Origin: DSUN01 sp035527715
Lineage (GTDB): Bacteria > Planctomycetota > PUPC01 > DSUN01
Direction: 5' to 3'
Assembly (NCBI GenBank): GCA_035527715.1
Contig: DATKZY010000122.1
Location: forward strand, 1-28,222
DNA: 28,222 nucleotides
A program made the position numbers and the translations under genes. This document shows, in pieces, positions 14,997 to 22,661 of the stretch (the first letter of the stretch is position 1; every line of letters starts with the position of its first letter). The notes beneath the pieces were generated by a model. It was not told the DNA's origin. It saw only the letters and a list, made by a program, of their open reading frames with translations, and did no database searches.

Positions 14997-16712
14997 ATGC
15001 GAGTGAGGAAGGCGAGAATGGCTGGCTCCCTGCAATGGTCGGTCAAGCGTGGCTGGGGCCGCGCTGCGTGGGTTCGCCCCCAGGCGTGGCGGGCCGTCGC
15101 TGTTGCCGTCGCGCTCCTGATGGCAGCATCCGCCTCAGCCGTCACCGTTACGTGGGACGGCTCGTCGAGCGCCTCCTGGGGGACCTCAGCCAACTGGACC
15201 CCTGCCAGCGTGCCGGGCAGCAGCTTGACCGGGGACGTTGCTCAGTTCGATGGCCTGGGCAACGGCAATACCACCATCGCGCTGGGCACGAACAGCACCC
15301 ATCGCCTCCTGAAGTGGATGCGCTTCCAGACGGCCGGCGTCGCAGCCTACACGTTCACCAGCACGGGCAGCCTGATCTGCATCGGCAACGGTGGCGGCAT
15401 CACAGTCGAGGCCGCGGTCACCACCGACCAGTTGTTCTCCGTCCAAATCCGGCCGGAGAAGGGGACAACGACGTATACGAACAATGGCTCGGGGACCCTG
15501 ACGTTTGGCTCCGGCTTCTCGACGTACTGGTCGCCCGATTCGGCCGGCGCCAAGGCCGTGGCCGTCTTCGCCGGCACCGGCGACATCGTGGTCTCGAAAG
15601 TGGACGACCGGGACCCCGCTCCGGGCGGCCACAGGACAATGGCCGTGCAGGTGAACGGCCCGGGGCGGGTGACCATCACCGGGGGCGGCAACTACTCGCA
15701 GGGCACGACCCTCAACGGCGGCACGCTCGTCGCGCGCCACAGCAGCGCGCTGGGAGAGGCAGGAGTCGACCTCAACGGCAGCGCCGCAGGCACCGCCCTG
15801 CACCTCGAGAACGACATCACGATCGCCAACAACCTGGACCTCGCCGGCGACAATGCGGGCAGCAGCCAGGCCGTCCTCAGAAGCGGCAGCGGCGACAACA
15901 CCTTTGCCGGCGCGATCCGGCTCGAGACCGGCGGAAGCGCCCACTACGTCCAGGTTGACAGCGGCTCGCTGACCCTCAACGGGGACATCTTTCAGCAGAA
16001 CGGCACGGGAACGCGGAGCCTCGACTTGCAGGGGGCGGGTGACGGCACGATCAACGGCAGGATCTACAACGGTTCGGCCGACACGTTCGACCTCAACAAG
16101 CGCGGCCTCGGGACATGGACCCTCACCAACGCTGCCAACAGCTACAACGGCGCGACCACCGTCTACGCCGGCACCCTGCTCGTCAACGGCAGCATCACCA
16201 GCGACGTCACGGTCGCCGGTGGCCTGCTGGCTGGCTCGGGCAGCATCCTGGGCGACGTGGATGTGCAGGCCGGCGGCACCTGCTCGGCCGGCAACACGCC
16301 CGGCCACCTGATTGTGGACGGCAGCTACACGCACAGCGGCGGCACGATGCTCGTCGACATTGGCGGCCTGCTCCAGGGCACCGAGTACGACTGGATCGAG
16401 GTCGTGGGCACGCCCGGCACGGCCACGCTCGGTGGCATCGAGGTCCATCTCGACCCTGGCTTTGTCCCCCAGCCCGGCGACTACTTCGACATCCTCACGG
16501 CCACGGGCGGGATCACGGGCTTCGACTCCGCGACCTTCGACTACAGCGACGCCCAGGGCGGCCCGGTGTGGTGGTCGTGGATCGAGACGCTGCCCGACGG
16601 GCGCGAGGCCCTGCGCCTTCAGGCCTCGCCCGAGCCGACGAGCCTCACGCTTCTGGGCCTCGGCGGCCTGGCCCTGCTCCGCCGTCGCCGGCGCTCGCGC
16701 GGACGCGCTTGA
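14997..16712 (+). CDS. PEP-CTERM surface protein with autotransporter-type beta repeats
   Basis: A 571-aa exported protein. A long N-region and hydrophobic core (about residues 32-48, 'VAVAVALLMAASASA') form the leader. The body is a Gly/Asn/Thr-rich beta-helix-like passenger, including 'GTWTLTNAANSYNGATTVYAG', the autotransporter-associated beta-strand repeat (PATR). The C-terminus has a classic PEP-CTERM sorting signal: PEP, a hydrophobic helix (SLTLLGLGGLALL) and a run of Arg. PEP-CTERM proteins are cleaved by an exosortase and placed at the cell surface; no exosortase is in the window. ATG 14997 lies downstream of the promoter. ATG 15018, behind AGGAAGG, is a strong alternative and would shorten the leader by seven residues. 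Upstream in-frame codons precede the promoter and are not used. Confidence 0.92.
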   Translation: MRVRKARMAGSLQWSVKRGWGRAAWVRPQAWRAVAVAVALLMAASASAVTVTWDGSSSASWGTSANWTPASVPGSSLTGDVAQFDGLGNGNTTIALGTNSTHRLLKWMRFQTAGVAAYTFTSTGSLICIGNGGGITVEAAVTTDQLFSVQIRPEKGTTTYTNNGSGTLTFGSGFSTYWSPDSAGAKAVAVFAGTGDIVVSKVDDRDPAPGGHRTMAVQVNGPGRVTITGGGNYSQGTTLNGGTLVARHSSALGEAGVDLNGSAAGTALHLENDITIANNLDLAGDNAGSSQAVLRSGSGDNTFAGAIRLETGGSAHYVQVDSGSLTLNGDIFQQNGTGTRSLDLQGAGDGTINGRIYNGSADTFDLNKRGLGTWTLTNAANSYNGATTVYAGTLLVNGSITSDVTVAGGLLAGSGSILGDVDVQAGGTCSAGNTPGHLIVDGSYTHSGGTMLVDIGGLLQGTEYDWIEVVGTPGTATLGGIEVHLDPGFVPQPGDYFDILTATGGITGFDSATFDYSDAQGGPVWWSWIETLPDGREALRLQASPEPTSLTLLGLGGLALLRRRRRSRGRA

Positions 16713-16719
16713 GCGGCAG

Positions 16720-16790
16720 AAAAGACACCCGCTGTCTCTTGCCGGAACGGCCCTGCGGGTGCTTCGCACAAAAGACAGCGGGTGTCTTTT
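16720..16790 (+). terminator. Long-loop inverted repeat after the PEP-CTERM gene
   Basis: Perfect 18-nt inverted arms (16720-16737 and 16773-16790) around a 35-nt GC-rich loop. The 3' arm ends in TCTTTT and the 5' arm starts with AAAA, so it could terminate transcription in either direction. It lies 8 nt after the stop. Confidence 0.65.
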
Positions 16791-16845
16791 CCGCGCGCCC
16801 GTTCCGCCCACAATCCCGGCTCGCACCCTCGCCGGCTTCCCCTTC

Positions 16846-16874
16846 TTGACTCGCCAATCCCCGCCTGCTACCAT
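16846..16874 (+). promoter_or_regulatory. Promoter of the HEAT-like/AKR-like gene pair
   Basis: TTGACT (16846-16851), a 17-nt spacer and TACCAT (16869-16874), about 32 nt before ATG 16906. Confidence 0.65.
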
Positions 16875-16905
16875 CGCCAGGGAGAGTTCTTGCGGAGACG
16901 GCTGC

Positions 16906-19446
16906 ATGCCCAGGGGAATGCGCGGGACGAGGGATTTCTATCGGGAGCGCTTCGGGCTGGGCGACCGGCTCGCGGTGCGCCTGGCCGCACTCCTGGCGCA
17001 GAGGGTGGCCCTCTCGGCCGCCGCGATCGAGTGCCTGCGCGACTCGCCGGCCCTCCAGCACGTGCTCCTGCACCCGCAACTGCTCGAACAGGCGGGCGGG
17101 CTGACGACGGAGTCGCTCCGCGCGCTGACGCTGCCGGGCGAGACGCTGCCCGCGGCGTTCGTCGTGGTCGAGGAGAAGGGCTGGCGGACCATCGCCCTCG
17201 AGGAGGAGCTGGTGGCCGAGGGGGGCGAGCCGGCGCCCGAGGAGGCCCGTCTGCCTGCCCTCGTGCCGAAGGCCGACCTGCTGCACCCCAGCGAAATCCA
17301 CGAGCTGTTCACCCGCCGCGACATCGCGCAACTCGAGCTGGTGCTGCGCACGAGCGCCGACTCGAAGGAGAAGGTGACCGCGCTCCGCCGCCTGGCCCTG
17401 TCGCCCGCGAGCGACGGCGAGAAGATGGTGCTGTTCGCCACGTCGCTGATGGACCGGGACCCCGAGGTCCGCGGCGAGGCGGCCCAGGCCCTCACCGTGC
17501 TGGGCCTGCCCGCCGACGTGGCCGAGGACGCCCGGTTCCTGGCCGAGGGGAACGCGCGGCAGAAGCAGTCGGCCGCCCAGCGCATCGGCCGGCGCTTCGG
17601 CCATGCCTCGGACGCCGAGCTGGGCGTGCTGCTGCGCATCGCGGCGGGCACGCTTCGCTACGAGCCGTCGGTCGAGGTGCGCCGCCTGCTCATCCGTGCC
17701 GTCGAGGGCGTCTGCCGCGCCGTGGCGCGCGACACGCGAAGCTGCCAGGACCTCGTGCACGTGCTCCTCAACCAGCTCCGCGACGCGGCCGAGGAGCTTG
17801 GCCCCGAGGTGCGCCGCGTGCTGCTCCTGCTCGGCGAGGCCAGCCCCGGCGAGGTCTACGCCGCCCTCCAGGGCGAGCTGGCGTCGCTGGCCGACCATCG
17901 GGTGCGCCGGCCCCTCGTGGCCGTGGCCGTCGAGTCCGCCGCGTCGCGCGAGCAACGCGACGAGGCGCTGCGCCAGGCCCTCGACGAGATCGAGGCGAGC
18001 GGCGACCCCGGGGTCGAATGCCTCCCTGTCCTCAACGCGCTGGCCCGGCTCGGCGAGGCCGTGGTGCCGGGCGTGGCCGAGCGGCTGCTGCGCGCGCCCG
18101 AGGCGGCGCAGGAGGCCCTCGTGCGGCTGCTCGACGGCGTGGCGGCGCGGCGCGAGACGTCGCGCGCCGCGAAGGCGCGGATCGGCCGGCTGCTCCTCGA
18201 CGCCCTCCGGCGCGGGCACCGCGCCGCGCGGCTGGCCGTGCTCAACTCGCTGGCCGCGGCCGACCCGGCGATTCCCGCCGCGACGCGGCGCGGGCTGGCC
18301 GAGGCCGCGCTCGCCTCGCTCCAGGAGTATGCCAGCCCCGGGATTCTGGCGGCCATCGAGGCCCTGGTCGCCAAGCTGGGCGCGCCCGCCCTGCCGCCGC
18401 TGCTCGACGTGGTGGCCCGGGGCGAGCGGCCGCGGTCGCGCGTCAGCGCGGCCCGCACCCTGGGCGAGCTTGCCTCGCGCCTCGATGCCCGTCAGGGCAA
18501 GGCCGTGGCCAGGGCCGCGGGCGTCGCGCTCGCGGTGCTCGACGGCAGGTTCCCCGACCGCCCGACCCTCGCTCGCGCCCTGGGCCAGATGTGCTCGGGC
18601 GCCGCGGCCGACGCGGCGACGGTCGAGCGCGTCGCCGCCAGGCTCCGCTCCCTCATTCTCGACAAGGGGCTCTCGCACGCGGCGCTCGACGGCCTCGGAC
18701 GCCTCTGCCGCGGCCCGCGGGCCGCGCCGGCCCTCAAGGTGGAACTCCTCGACTTCTTCGGCAAGCTCCTCGAGCGCGAGCTGCCCGACATCGAGGCCAG
18801 GAGCCTGGGCACGAAGAAGGACGAATTGGTCTACGCCGTGGGCGACGAGGTCGCGGCCTACACGGAGCTGGTGCCGGGTGTGCTCACCGGCCTGCGGAAC
18901 ATCGCGGCGGCCTCGACGGGCGTGCTGCGCCAGCGGGCGCTCGACGCCCTCGTGCGCACGTGGCGGCGGATCGCCGAGGGCGAGCTCCAGCTCGGGCCGG
19001 GCAACACCGCCCTGTTGCTCAACGCCCTGCACGCGCTCGGCACCCTGGGCGACATCGCGCCCGCCCAGCGCCAGGCCATCGCCGACGCCGTGGCGTTGCG
19101 CCGCGACTACCTGCCGACCTATCGCGTGCTGGCCGACATCCTCATCGCCGCGGGCGAGGCTATGGCGGCCCGCGCCGCCGCCCTGGCCGATGAACTGCTC
19201 GAGCGCGAGGCCACCGACAAGCATCTCACCGCCAGCGAGCACGGCGTCGTGCTCGACGCCCTCGTGCGGCTGGCGACCTCGGCGGCGCTGGGCCGCGGGG
19301 CGGGACGCCTCCGCGAGCGCGTCGTCGGCGCCGTCGCCGAGGCCCACCAGCGCGAGGTCGAGAGGGCCGCCGACCTCATCGCCCGCCTCGCCGCGTCGCC
19401 CGCCATCCCCCAGAAACTCAAGAAGCGCCTGCCCCCCATCGGCTGA
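16906..19446 (+). CDS. HEAT-like alpha-solenoid repeat protein
   Basis: An 846-aa protein made almost wholly of Ala/Leu/Arg-rich amphipathic helices in pairs, such as 'DRDPEVRGEAAQALTVLGLP', 'EVRRLLIRAVEGVCRAVAR' and 'RSRVSAARTLGELASRL'. This is the pattern of HEAT/PBS-lyase-type repeats, which form scaffolds for protein binding. No leader or transmembrane segment is seen, so it is cytoplasmic. The N-terminal 130 residues are less repetitive ('FYRERFGLGDRLAVRLAALLAQ', 'PGETLPAAFVVVEEKGWRTIALEEEL') and may form a separate domain. The start is ATG 16906 with GGAG about 9 nt upstream; the frame extends upstream into the PEP-CTERM gene, but the promoter and terminator lie in between. The next gene begins 12 nt after its stop, so they are co-transcribed. 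Partner unknown. Confidence 0.85.
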   Translation: MPRGMRGTRDFYRERFGLGDRLAVRLAALLAQRVALSAAAIECLRDSPALQHVLLHPQLLEQAGGLTTESLRALTLPGETLPAAFVVVEEKGWRTIALEEELVAEGGEPAPEEARLPALVPKADLLHPSEIHELFTRRDIAQLELVLRTSADSKEKVTALRRLALSPASDGEKMVLFATSLMDRDPEVRGEAAQALTVLGLPADVAEDARFLAEGNARQKQSAAQRIGRRFGHASDAELGVLLRIAAGTLRYEPSVEVRRLLIRAVEGVCRAVARDTRSCQDLVHVLLNQLRDAAEELGPEVRRVLLLLGEASPGEVYAALQGELASLADHRVRRPLVAVAVESAASREQRDEALRQALDEIEASGDPGVECLPVLNALARLGEAVVPGVAERLLRAPEAAQEALVRLLDGVAARRETSRAAKARIGRLLLDALRRGHRAARLAVLNSLAAADPAIPAATRRGLAEAALASLQEYASPGILAAIEALVAKLGAPALPPLLDVVARGERPRSRVSAARTLGELASRLDARQGKAVARAAGVALAVLDGRFPDRPTLARALGQMCSGAAADAATVERVAARLRSLILDKGLSHAALDGLGRLCRGPRAAPALKVELLDFFGKLLERELPDIEARSLGTKKDELVYAVGDEVAAYTELVPGVLTGLRNIAAASTGVLRQRALDALVRTWRRIAEGELQLGPGNTALLLNALHALGTLGDIAPAQRQAIADAVALRRDYLPTYRVLADILIAAGEAMAARAAALADELLEREATDKHLTASEHGVVLDALVRLATSAALGRGAGRLRERVVGAVAEAHQREVERAADLIARLAASPAIPQKLKKRLPPIG

Positions 19447-19458
19447 AAGGAAATGCTC

Positions 19459-20397
19459 ATGGGTTCGTCCGAGCGTGGTGCGGAGCCCGGCGAGGGCCGC
19501 CGCGAGTTCCTCAAACAGGTCGGGGCCGCCGCCGTGGTCGGCGCCGTGGCCCAGGTCGCCGCCGCGGAACCGGCCCCCGAGCCGAAGATGCCGATGATCA
19601 AGCTCGGGCCCCACGCGGTCTCGCGCCTCATCGTCGGCTCCAACTGCTTCAACGGCGGCTCGCATCTCTCGACGTTCGTCAACCGCGAGATGAAGAGCTA
19701 CTACACGCCCGAGCAGATCCTCAAGACCCTCCGCCGCTGCCAGGAGGTGGGCATCAACGCCTGGCAGAGCGGCTGCGGGAGCCTCGCCCTCTACCGCCGC
19801 TTCCTCGACGAGGGCGGCAGGATGCACTTCCTCACCATCGAAAGCGGCGACCCCAAGGTCATCGAAACCCTCAAGCAGGGCGGCTGCATCGGCATCGCAC
19901 ACCACGGCGAATCCACCGACTCCCTCTTCAAGAACAAACGCCTCGACAACGCCCACGACTACCTCAAGCGCATCCGCGACGCGGGGCTCCTCGTCGGCGT
20001 CTCCACCCACATGCCCGACGTCGTGGATGCCATCGAGTCGAAGGGTTGGGACCTCGACTACTACATGACCTGCGTCTACGAGCGGCACCGCAGCCACGAG
20101 GCCCTGAAGCAGCTCCTCGGCCACGTGCCGCTGCCCGTCGGCGAGGTGTATCTCCGCGAGGACCCGCCGCGCATGTACAAGGCCATCCAGGCCACGAAGC
20201 GTCCCTGCCTCGCCTTCAAGATCCTCGCCGCCGGCCGCCTCTCCGACCACCCGGCGTGGGTGGACATGGCCTTCCGCGACACCTTCGCCGGCATCAAGCC
20301 CACCGATGGCGCCATCGTGGGCATCTACGACCGCTACAGCGACCAGCCCGCCGAATGCGCCGAGCTCGTCCGCCGCTACGGCTCGCCCAAGACTTGA
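19459..20397 (+). CDS. Tat-exported aldo/keto reductase-like TIM-barrel protein
   Basis: A 312-aa protein. The leader 'GEGRREFLKQVGAAAVVGAVAQ' is of twin-arginine type. The mature part starts 'MIKLGPHAVSRLIVGSNCFNGGSH', as in aldo/keto reductases, and continues with barrel-like alternation ('VGINAWQSGCGS', 'LLVGVSTHMPDVVDAIESKGWDLDYYMTC', 'RPCLAFKILAAGRL'). The classic AKR catalytic tetrad is not clearly visible, so activity may differ from typical NADPH reductases. ATG 19459 follows AAAGGA by 7 nt and is preferred over ATG 19453, which sits directly on that ribosome site. It lies 12 nt after the HEAT-like gene, a strong sign of one transcript. Substrate unknown. Confidence 0.82.
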   Translation: MGSSERGAEPGEGRREFLKQVGAAAVVGAVAQVAAAEPAPEPKMPMIKLGPHAVSRLIVGSNCFNGGSHLSTFVNREMKSYYTPEQILKTLRRCQEVGINAWQSGCGSLALYRRFLDEGGRMHFLTIESGDPKVIETLKQGGCIGIAHHGESTDSLFKNKRLDNAHDYLKRIRDAGLLVGVSTHMPDVVDAIESKGWDLDYYMTCVYERHRSHEALKQLLGHVPLPVGEVYLREDPPRMYKAIQATKRPCLAFKILAAGRLSDHPAWVDMAFRDTFAGIKPTDGAIVGIYDRYSDQPAECAELVRRYGSPKT

Positions 20398-20544
20398 GCG
20401 TGCCATTTGCCCTCGTGGCCACTTCTTCCCGGGAGAGGGCCGTGTGCCCTCCGCCAACGTGGCCGCCCACATCTCCAACGAAAGCCGCCTCGAGCCCACC
20501 GAGTGGGGGACGGCGATGGTCGAGTGAGAGCGCAGCACGGCCTA

Positions 20545-20573
20545 TTGCATCCCATCGTGGCAATCTGTACAAT
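20545..20573 (+). promoter_or_regulatory. Promoter of the ATPase-DUF4276 cassette
   Basis: TTGCAT (20545-20550), a 17-nt spacer and TACAAT (20568-20573), about 80 nt before the GTG start. It lies at the point where the sequence turns visibly less GC-rich. Confidence 0.6.
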
Positions 20574-20653
20574 TCACTGGACCCTGGGAGCAGCCGCCGG
20601 CATCTGGTTGCTTGGCTAGGCTGGGTAGACCCTCCAGAGGAGGAGGTCAGCCT

Positions 20654-21856
20654 GTGATCAAATCCCTGCGCGTCCAGAACTTCAAGAATCTGGCCAACGT
20701 CTCCACTGAGTTCGGCCCCGTCAACGTCATCATTGGCCCGAACGGTTGCGGCAAGTCGTCGCTCCTACAAGCGATTGATTTCCTCAGAGCGTTGTTCTAC
20801 CCGTCAATCGAAGACTATCTGAGAGAGAAGGAATGGGTCTATTCTGACCTCCCGAATCTCCGTCAGACGAAGAAAGCCATCACCTGGCAACTCCAGTGTG
20901 AACTTGGCCCCGATGAGAAGGGCGCCTGCGCAGGGGAGTACCACTATGCGGTTGAGGTGAGGAGGTGGAGGTATCTTGGGGTCGGTTCGGAGCGGGTCGT
21001 CTACTCCCCGAAAGGGGGCAGCCCAAGCACGTTGCTCGACCGAACGGGTGCGAAGCTCAAGAGTTTCGCGGGGAAGGAGCTTGTCGAGGAGTCTGTGCTC
21101 AGCCGGCTGCCCCAAAGTGCATTCGCTGGACTCGAGGATTCGTTGCTCCGGCACCGTGCTCCCGAGTTGCTGCACTTCAGGAACTGGCTTGGTAGCTTTC
21201 GTTCCTACTTCATTTGGGATCCGAAGGTTCTCCGAAAGGCGGACAGAGGGAAGCACTTGGAGTTGGGCTTGTCTGGAGAGCATCTGGCCCCTGTGTTGGC
21301 TCGGCTCAAACGCGAGCAGCCGGGGAAGTTCCAGGCGGTCGTGGCCCGCGTTCGCAGGCTGTTCCCCACGGTCACGGACATCAGCATCAGGGGGGCAAAG
21401 GGATGGGGCTGGCAGGAGATCAACCTAATCGAGGGAAACGGGCACTCCGTCCGTTTCGGCAGTCAGCAGATGAGCGATGGGGTGCTGCGGTTCCTTGCTG
21501 TGTGCACGTTCCTCTATGCGCCAGCGGTGCCAGGGGTGTTGATGTTCGAGGAACCTGAGAACGGCCTTCATCCGCAGCTGATCACCCACGTGGTGCAAAT
21601 GCTGAAAGAGCTTGCTCTCAGGAAGCCGCCCCATCGCTGCCAAGTGTTCTTCACGACCCATAGCCCCTATGTCCTAGATGAGTTCCTTGATCAACCTGAG
21701 GCCGTTTACGTGATGGAGCGCGGCAAGCCGCTTGAGGGCGCGTCGCTACGGCGCCTGTCTGACCGGAAGGACATCGATCTGGTTAAGACCCTATACCAAC
21801 ACTCCTTGGGCGAGGCATGGTTTTCGGGCCTCATCGGCGGCACAGCACAGGGATGA
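20654..21856 (+). CDS. AAA/OLD-type ATPase (SMC/RecF-like), putative defence ATPase
   Basis: A 400-aa ATPase. It opens 'IKSLRVQNFKNL', typical of RecF/OLD/AAA_21 proteins. Walker A is 'GPNGCGKSS' (residues 28-36), the ABC-like signature 'QQMSDG' is near 271, Walker B is 'VLMFEEPENGLHP' near 295-307, and 'FFTTHSPYVLDEF' near 332-344 holds the H-loop. A coiled or variable section (about 60-260) separates the two halves. There is no nuclease domain in the chain; the next gene supplies a TOPRIM-like protein, as in split OLD-type or PARIS-like pairs. GTG 20654 follows GGAGG by 7 nt. Codon use and GC content differ from the flanking genes: the line at 21661 counts 31/60 G+C, against 50/60 at 18121. 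This points to acquisition by transfer. Confidence 0.92.
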   Translation: MIKSLRVQNFKNLANVSTEFGPVNVIIGPNGCGKSSLLQAIDFLRALFYPSIEDYLREKEWVYSDLPNLRQTKKAITWQLQCELGPDEKGACAGEYHYAVEVRRWRYLGVGSERVVYSPKGGSPSTLLDRTGAKLKSFAGKELVEESVLSRLPQSAFAGLEDSLLRHRAPELLHFRNWLGSFRSYFIWDPKVLRKADRGKHLELGLSGEHLAPVLARLKREQPGKFQAVVARVRRLFPTVTDISIRGAKGWGWQEINLIEGNGHSVRFGSQQMSDGVLRFLAVCTFLYAPAVPGVLMFEEPENGLHPQLITHVVQMLKELALRKPPHRCQVFFTTHSPYVLDEFLDQPEAVYVMERGKPLEGASLRRLSDRKDIDLVKTLYQHSLGEAWFSGLIGGTAQG

Positions 21857-21863
21857 GCTGAGC

Positions 21864-22544
21864 ATGGGTGCGACCAAGATCGGCATCATCGCAGAAGGCC
21901 CCATTGACCAGGCCCTCCTTCCTGCACTTCTTGAGCGCATTGCTTGTGACCGCGCACAGTTCCGCTGGCCGGTGAGCCCGGAGGATGCAACGTCCTCTCT
22001 GCGAATGCGCAAGCGAGGGCATGGGGGCGTTCTCGTCGCTGTCCGCCAGATCGTGAACTTCCTCAAGCGCAGTTCGCTCTTCTCATACTTTGCCTTCTTC
22101 GTGATCTTGCTGGATAGACGGACAAAGCCCGTACAGGACGAGGTAAGGAAGCTGGTCAGAGAAAGCGACAGGTTCGTTGTCGGAATCGCCATTGAGGAGA
22201 TCGAGGCTTGGTGGCTGGGTGACCGCGCTAGCACACTCGCCTTCCTCCAGCTATCAGATGCTCTCCCCAGCGAGTTGCGGTACGCGGACCCAAACTACAA
22301 GGCGGAGCAAGATCCTCACCCAAAGAAGACGCTTGACGAACTCACGCAAGTTTCCGGCGCTGTCGACTCGACGTATGGCCAAGGCCATGTAGGGATCGCA
22401 ACCGACTTCGCGCGCGGTTGGCGCGACACAGCTCAGCTTGACAGCATTGAATGGCAGTGCCCCAAGGGTTTCGGGGCGTTCTGTCGCGATGCTACCAACG
22501 AGTTCCGCAGGTCAAAGGCCAAGGCGGGTTTGCTGTTCTCATGA
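21864..22544 (+). CDS. DUF4276 family TOPRIM-like protein, partner of the ATPase
   Basis: A 226-aa protein. 'KIGIIAEGPIDQALLPALLERI' (residues 5-26) gives the TOPRIM-type first strand with Glu11. 'FVILLDRRTKP' near 78-88 supplies an acidic residue after a strand. 'GIAIEEIEAWWLGD' (about 107-120) is the hallmark block of DUF4276, close to the usual 'ELEAWxLAD'. DUF4276 proteins are commonly encoded next to AAA ATPases and are thought to be related to TOPRIM nucleases; nuclease activity here is inference. The start at 21864 is 7 nt after the ATPase stop, so the two are co-transcribed and probably form a complex. The ribosome site (GGATGAG) is weak. The 3' end meets the truncated HEPN gene tail to tail with a 6-nt overlap. 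Confidence 0.85.
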   Translation: MGATKIGIIAEGPIDQALLPALLERIACDRAQFRWPVSPEDATSSLRMRKRGHGGVLVAVRQIVNFLKRSSLFSYFAFFVILLDRRTKPVQDEVRKLVRESDRFVVGIAIEEIEAWWLGDRASTLAFLQLSDALPSELRYADPNYKAEQDPHPKKTLDELTQVSGAVDSTYGQGHVGIATDFARGWRDTAQLDSIEWQCPKGFGAFCRDATNEFRRSKAKAGLLFS

Positions 22545-22661
22545 ATCAGCCGAGGCACCCCGCAAGCGCAGCCCCGCGAAGTAGCCGAGGCCGTGAATCT
22601 GCTTGGCGAGACGAAGGAGCTCATCGGCTCGTGCGAGGTGTTGCTCCGCCTCCCGCTTCAC
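22539..22661 (-). pseudogene. Truncated HEPN-domain toxin (first helix only)
   Basis: A 40-aa remnant. Residues 1-29 (VKREAEQHLARADELLRLAK... HGLGYFA) read like the first helices of a HEPN protein, where family members continue with a helix such as 'AVSRAYYAMFHAA' and reach about 110-130 aa. After residue 29, near base 22575, the similarity stops and the frame ends at 22539. The R-x4-6-H RNase motif is therefore missing. Its GTG at 22661 overlaps the TGA of the MNT gene as GTGA, the usual layout of MNT-HEPN toxin-antitoxin operons, which supports its identity. The truncation abuts the end of the DUF4276 gene, consistent with loss during insertion or rearrangement of that cassette. Confidence 0.68.

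Noticed and set aside
15186..16907. Long minus-strand frame opposite the PEP-CTERM gene
   Set aside because: It crosses the terminator-like repeat and the next promoter, and is a compositional shadow of a gene with a clear sorting signal.
16645..20538. 1297-codon minus-strand open frame opposite the HEAT-like and AKR-like genes
   Set aside because: It spans a promoter, a terminator and two well-supported plus-strand genes; its length is explained by high third-position GC on the coding strand.
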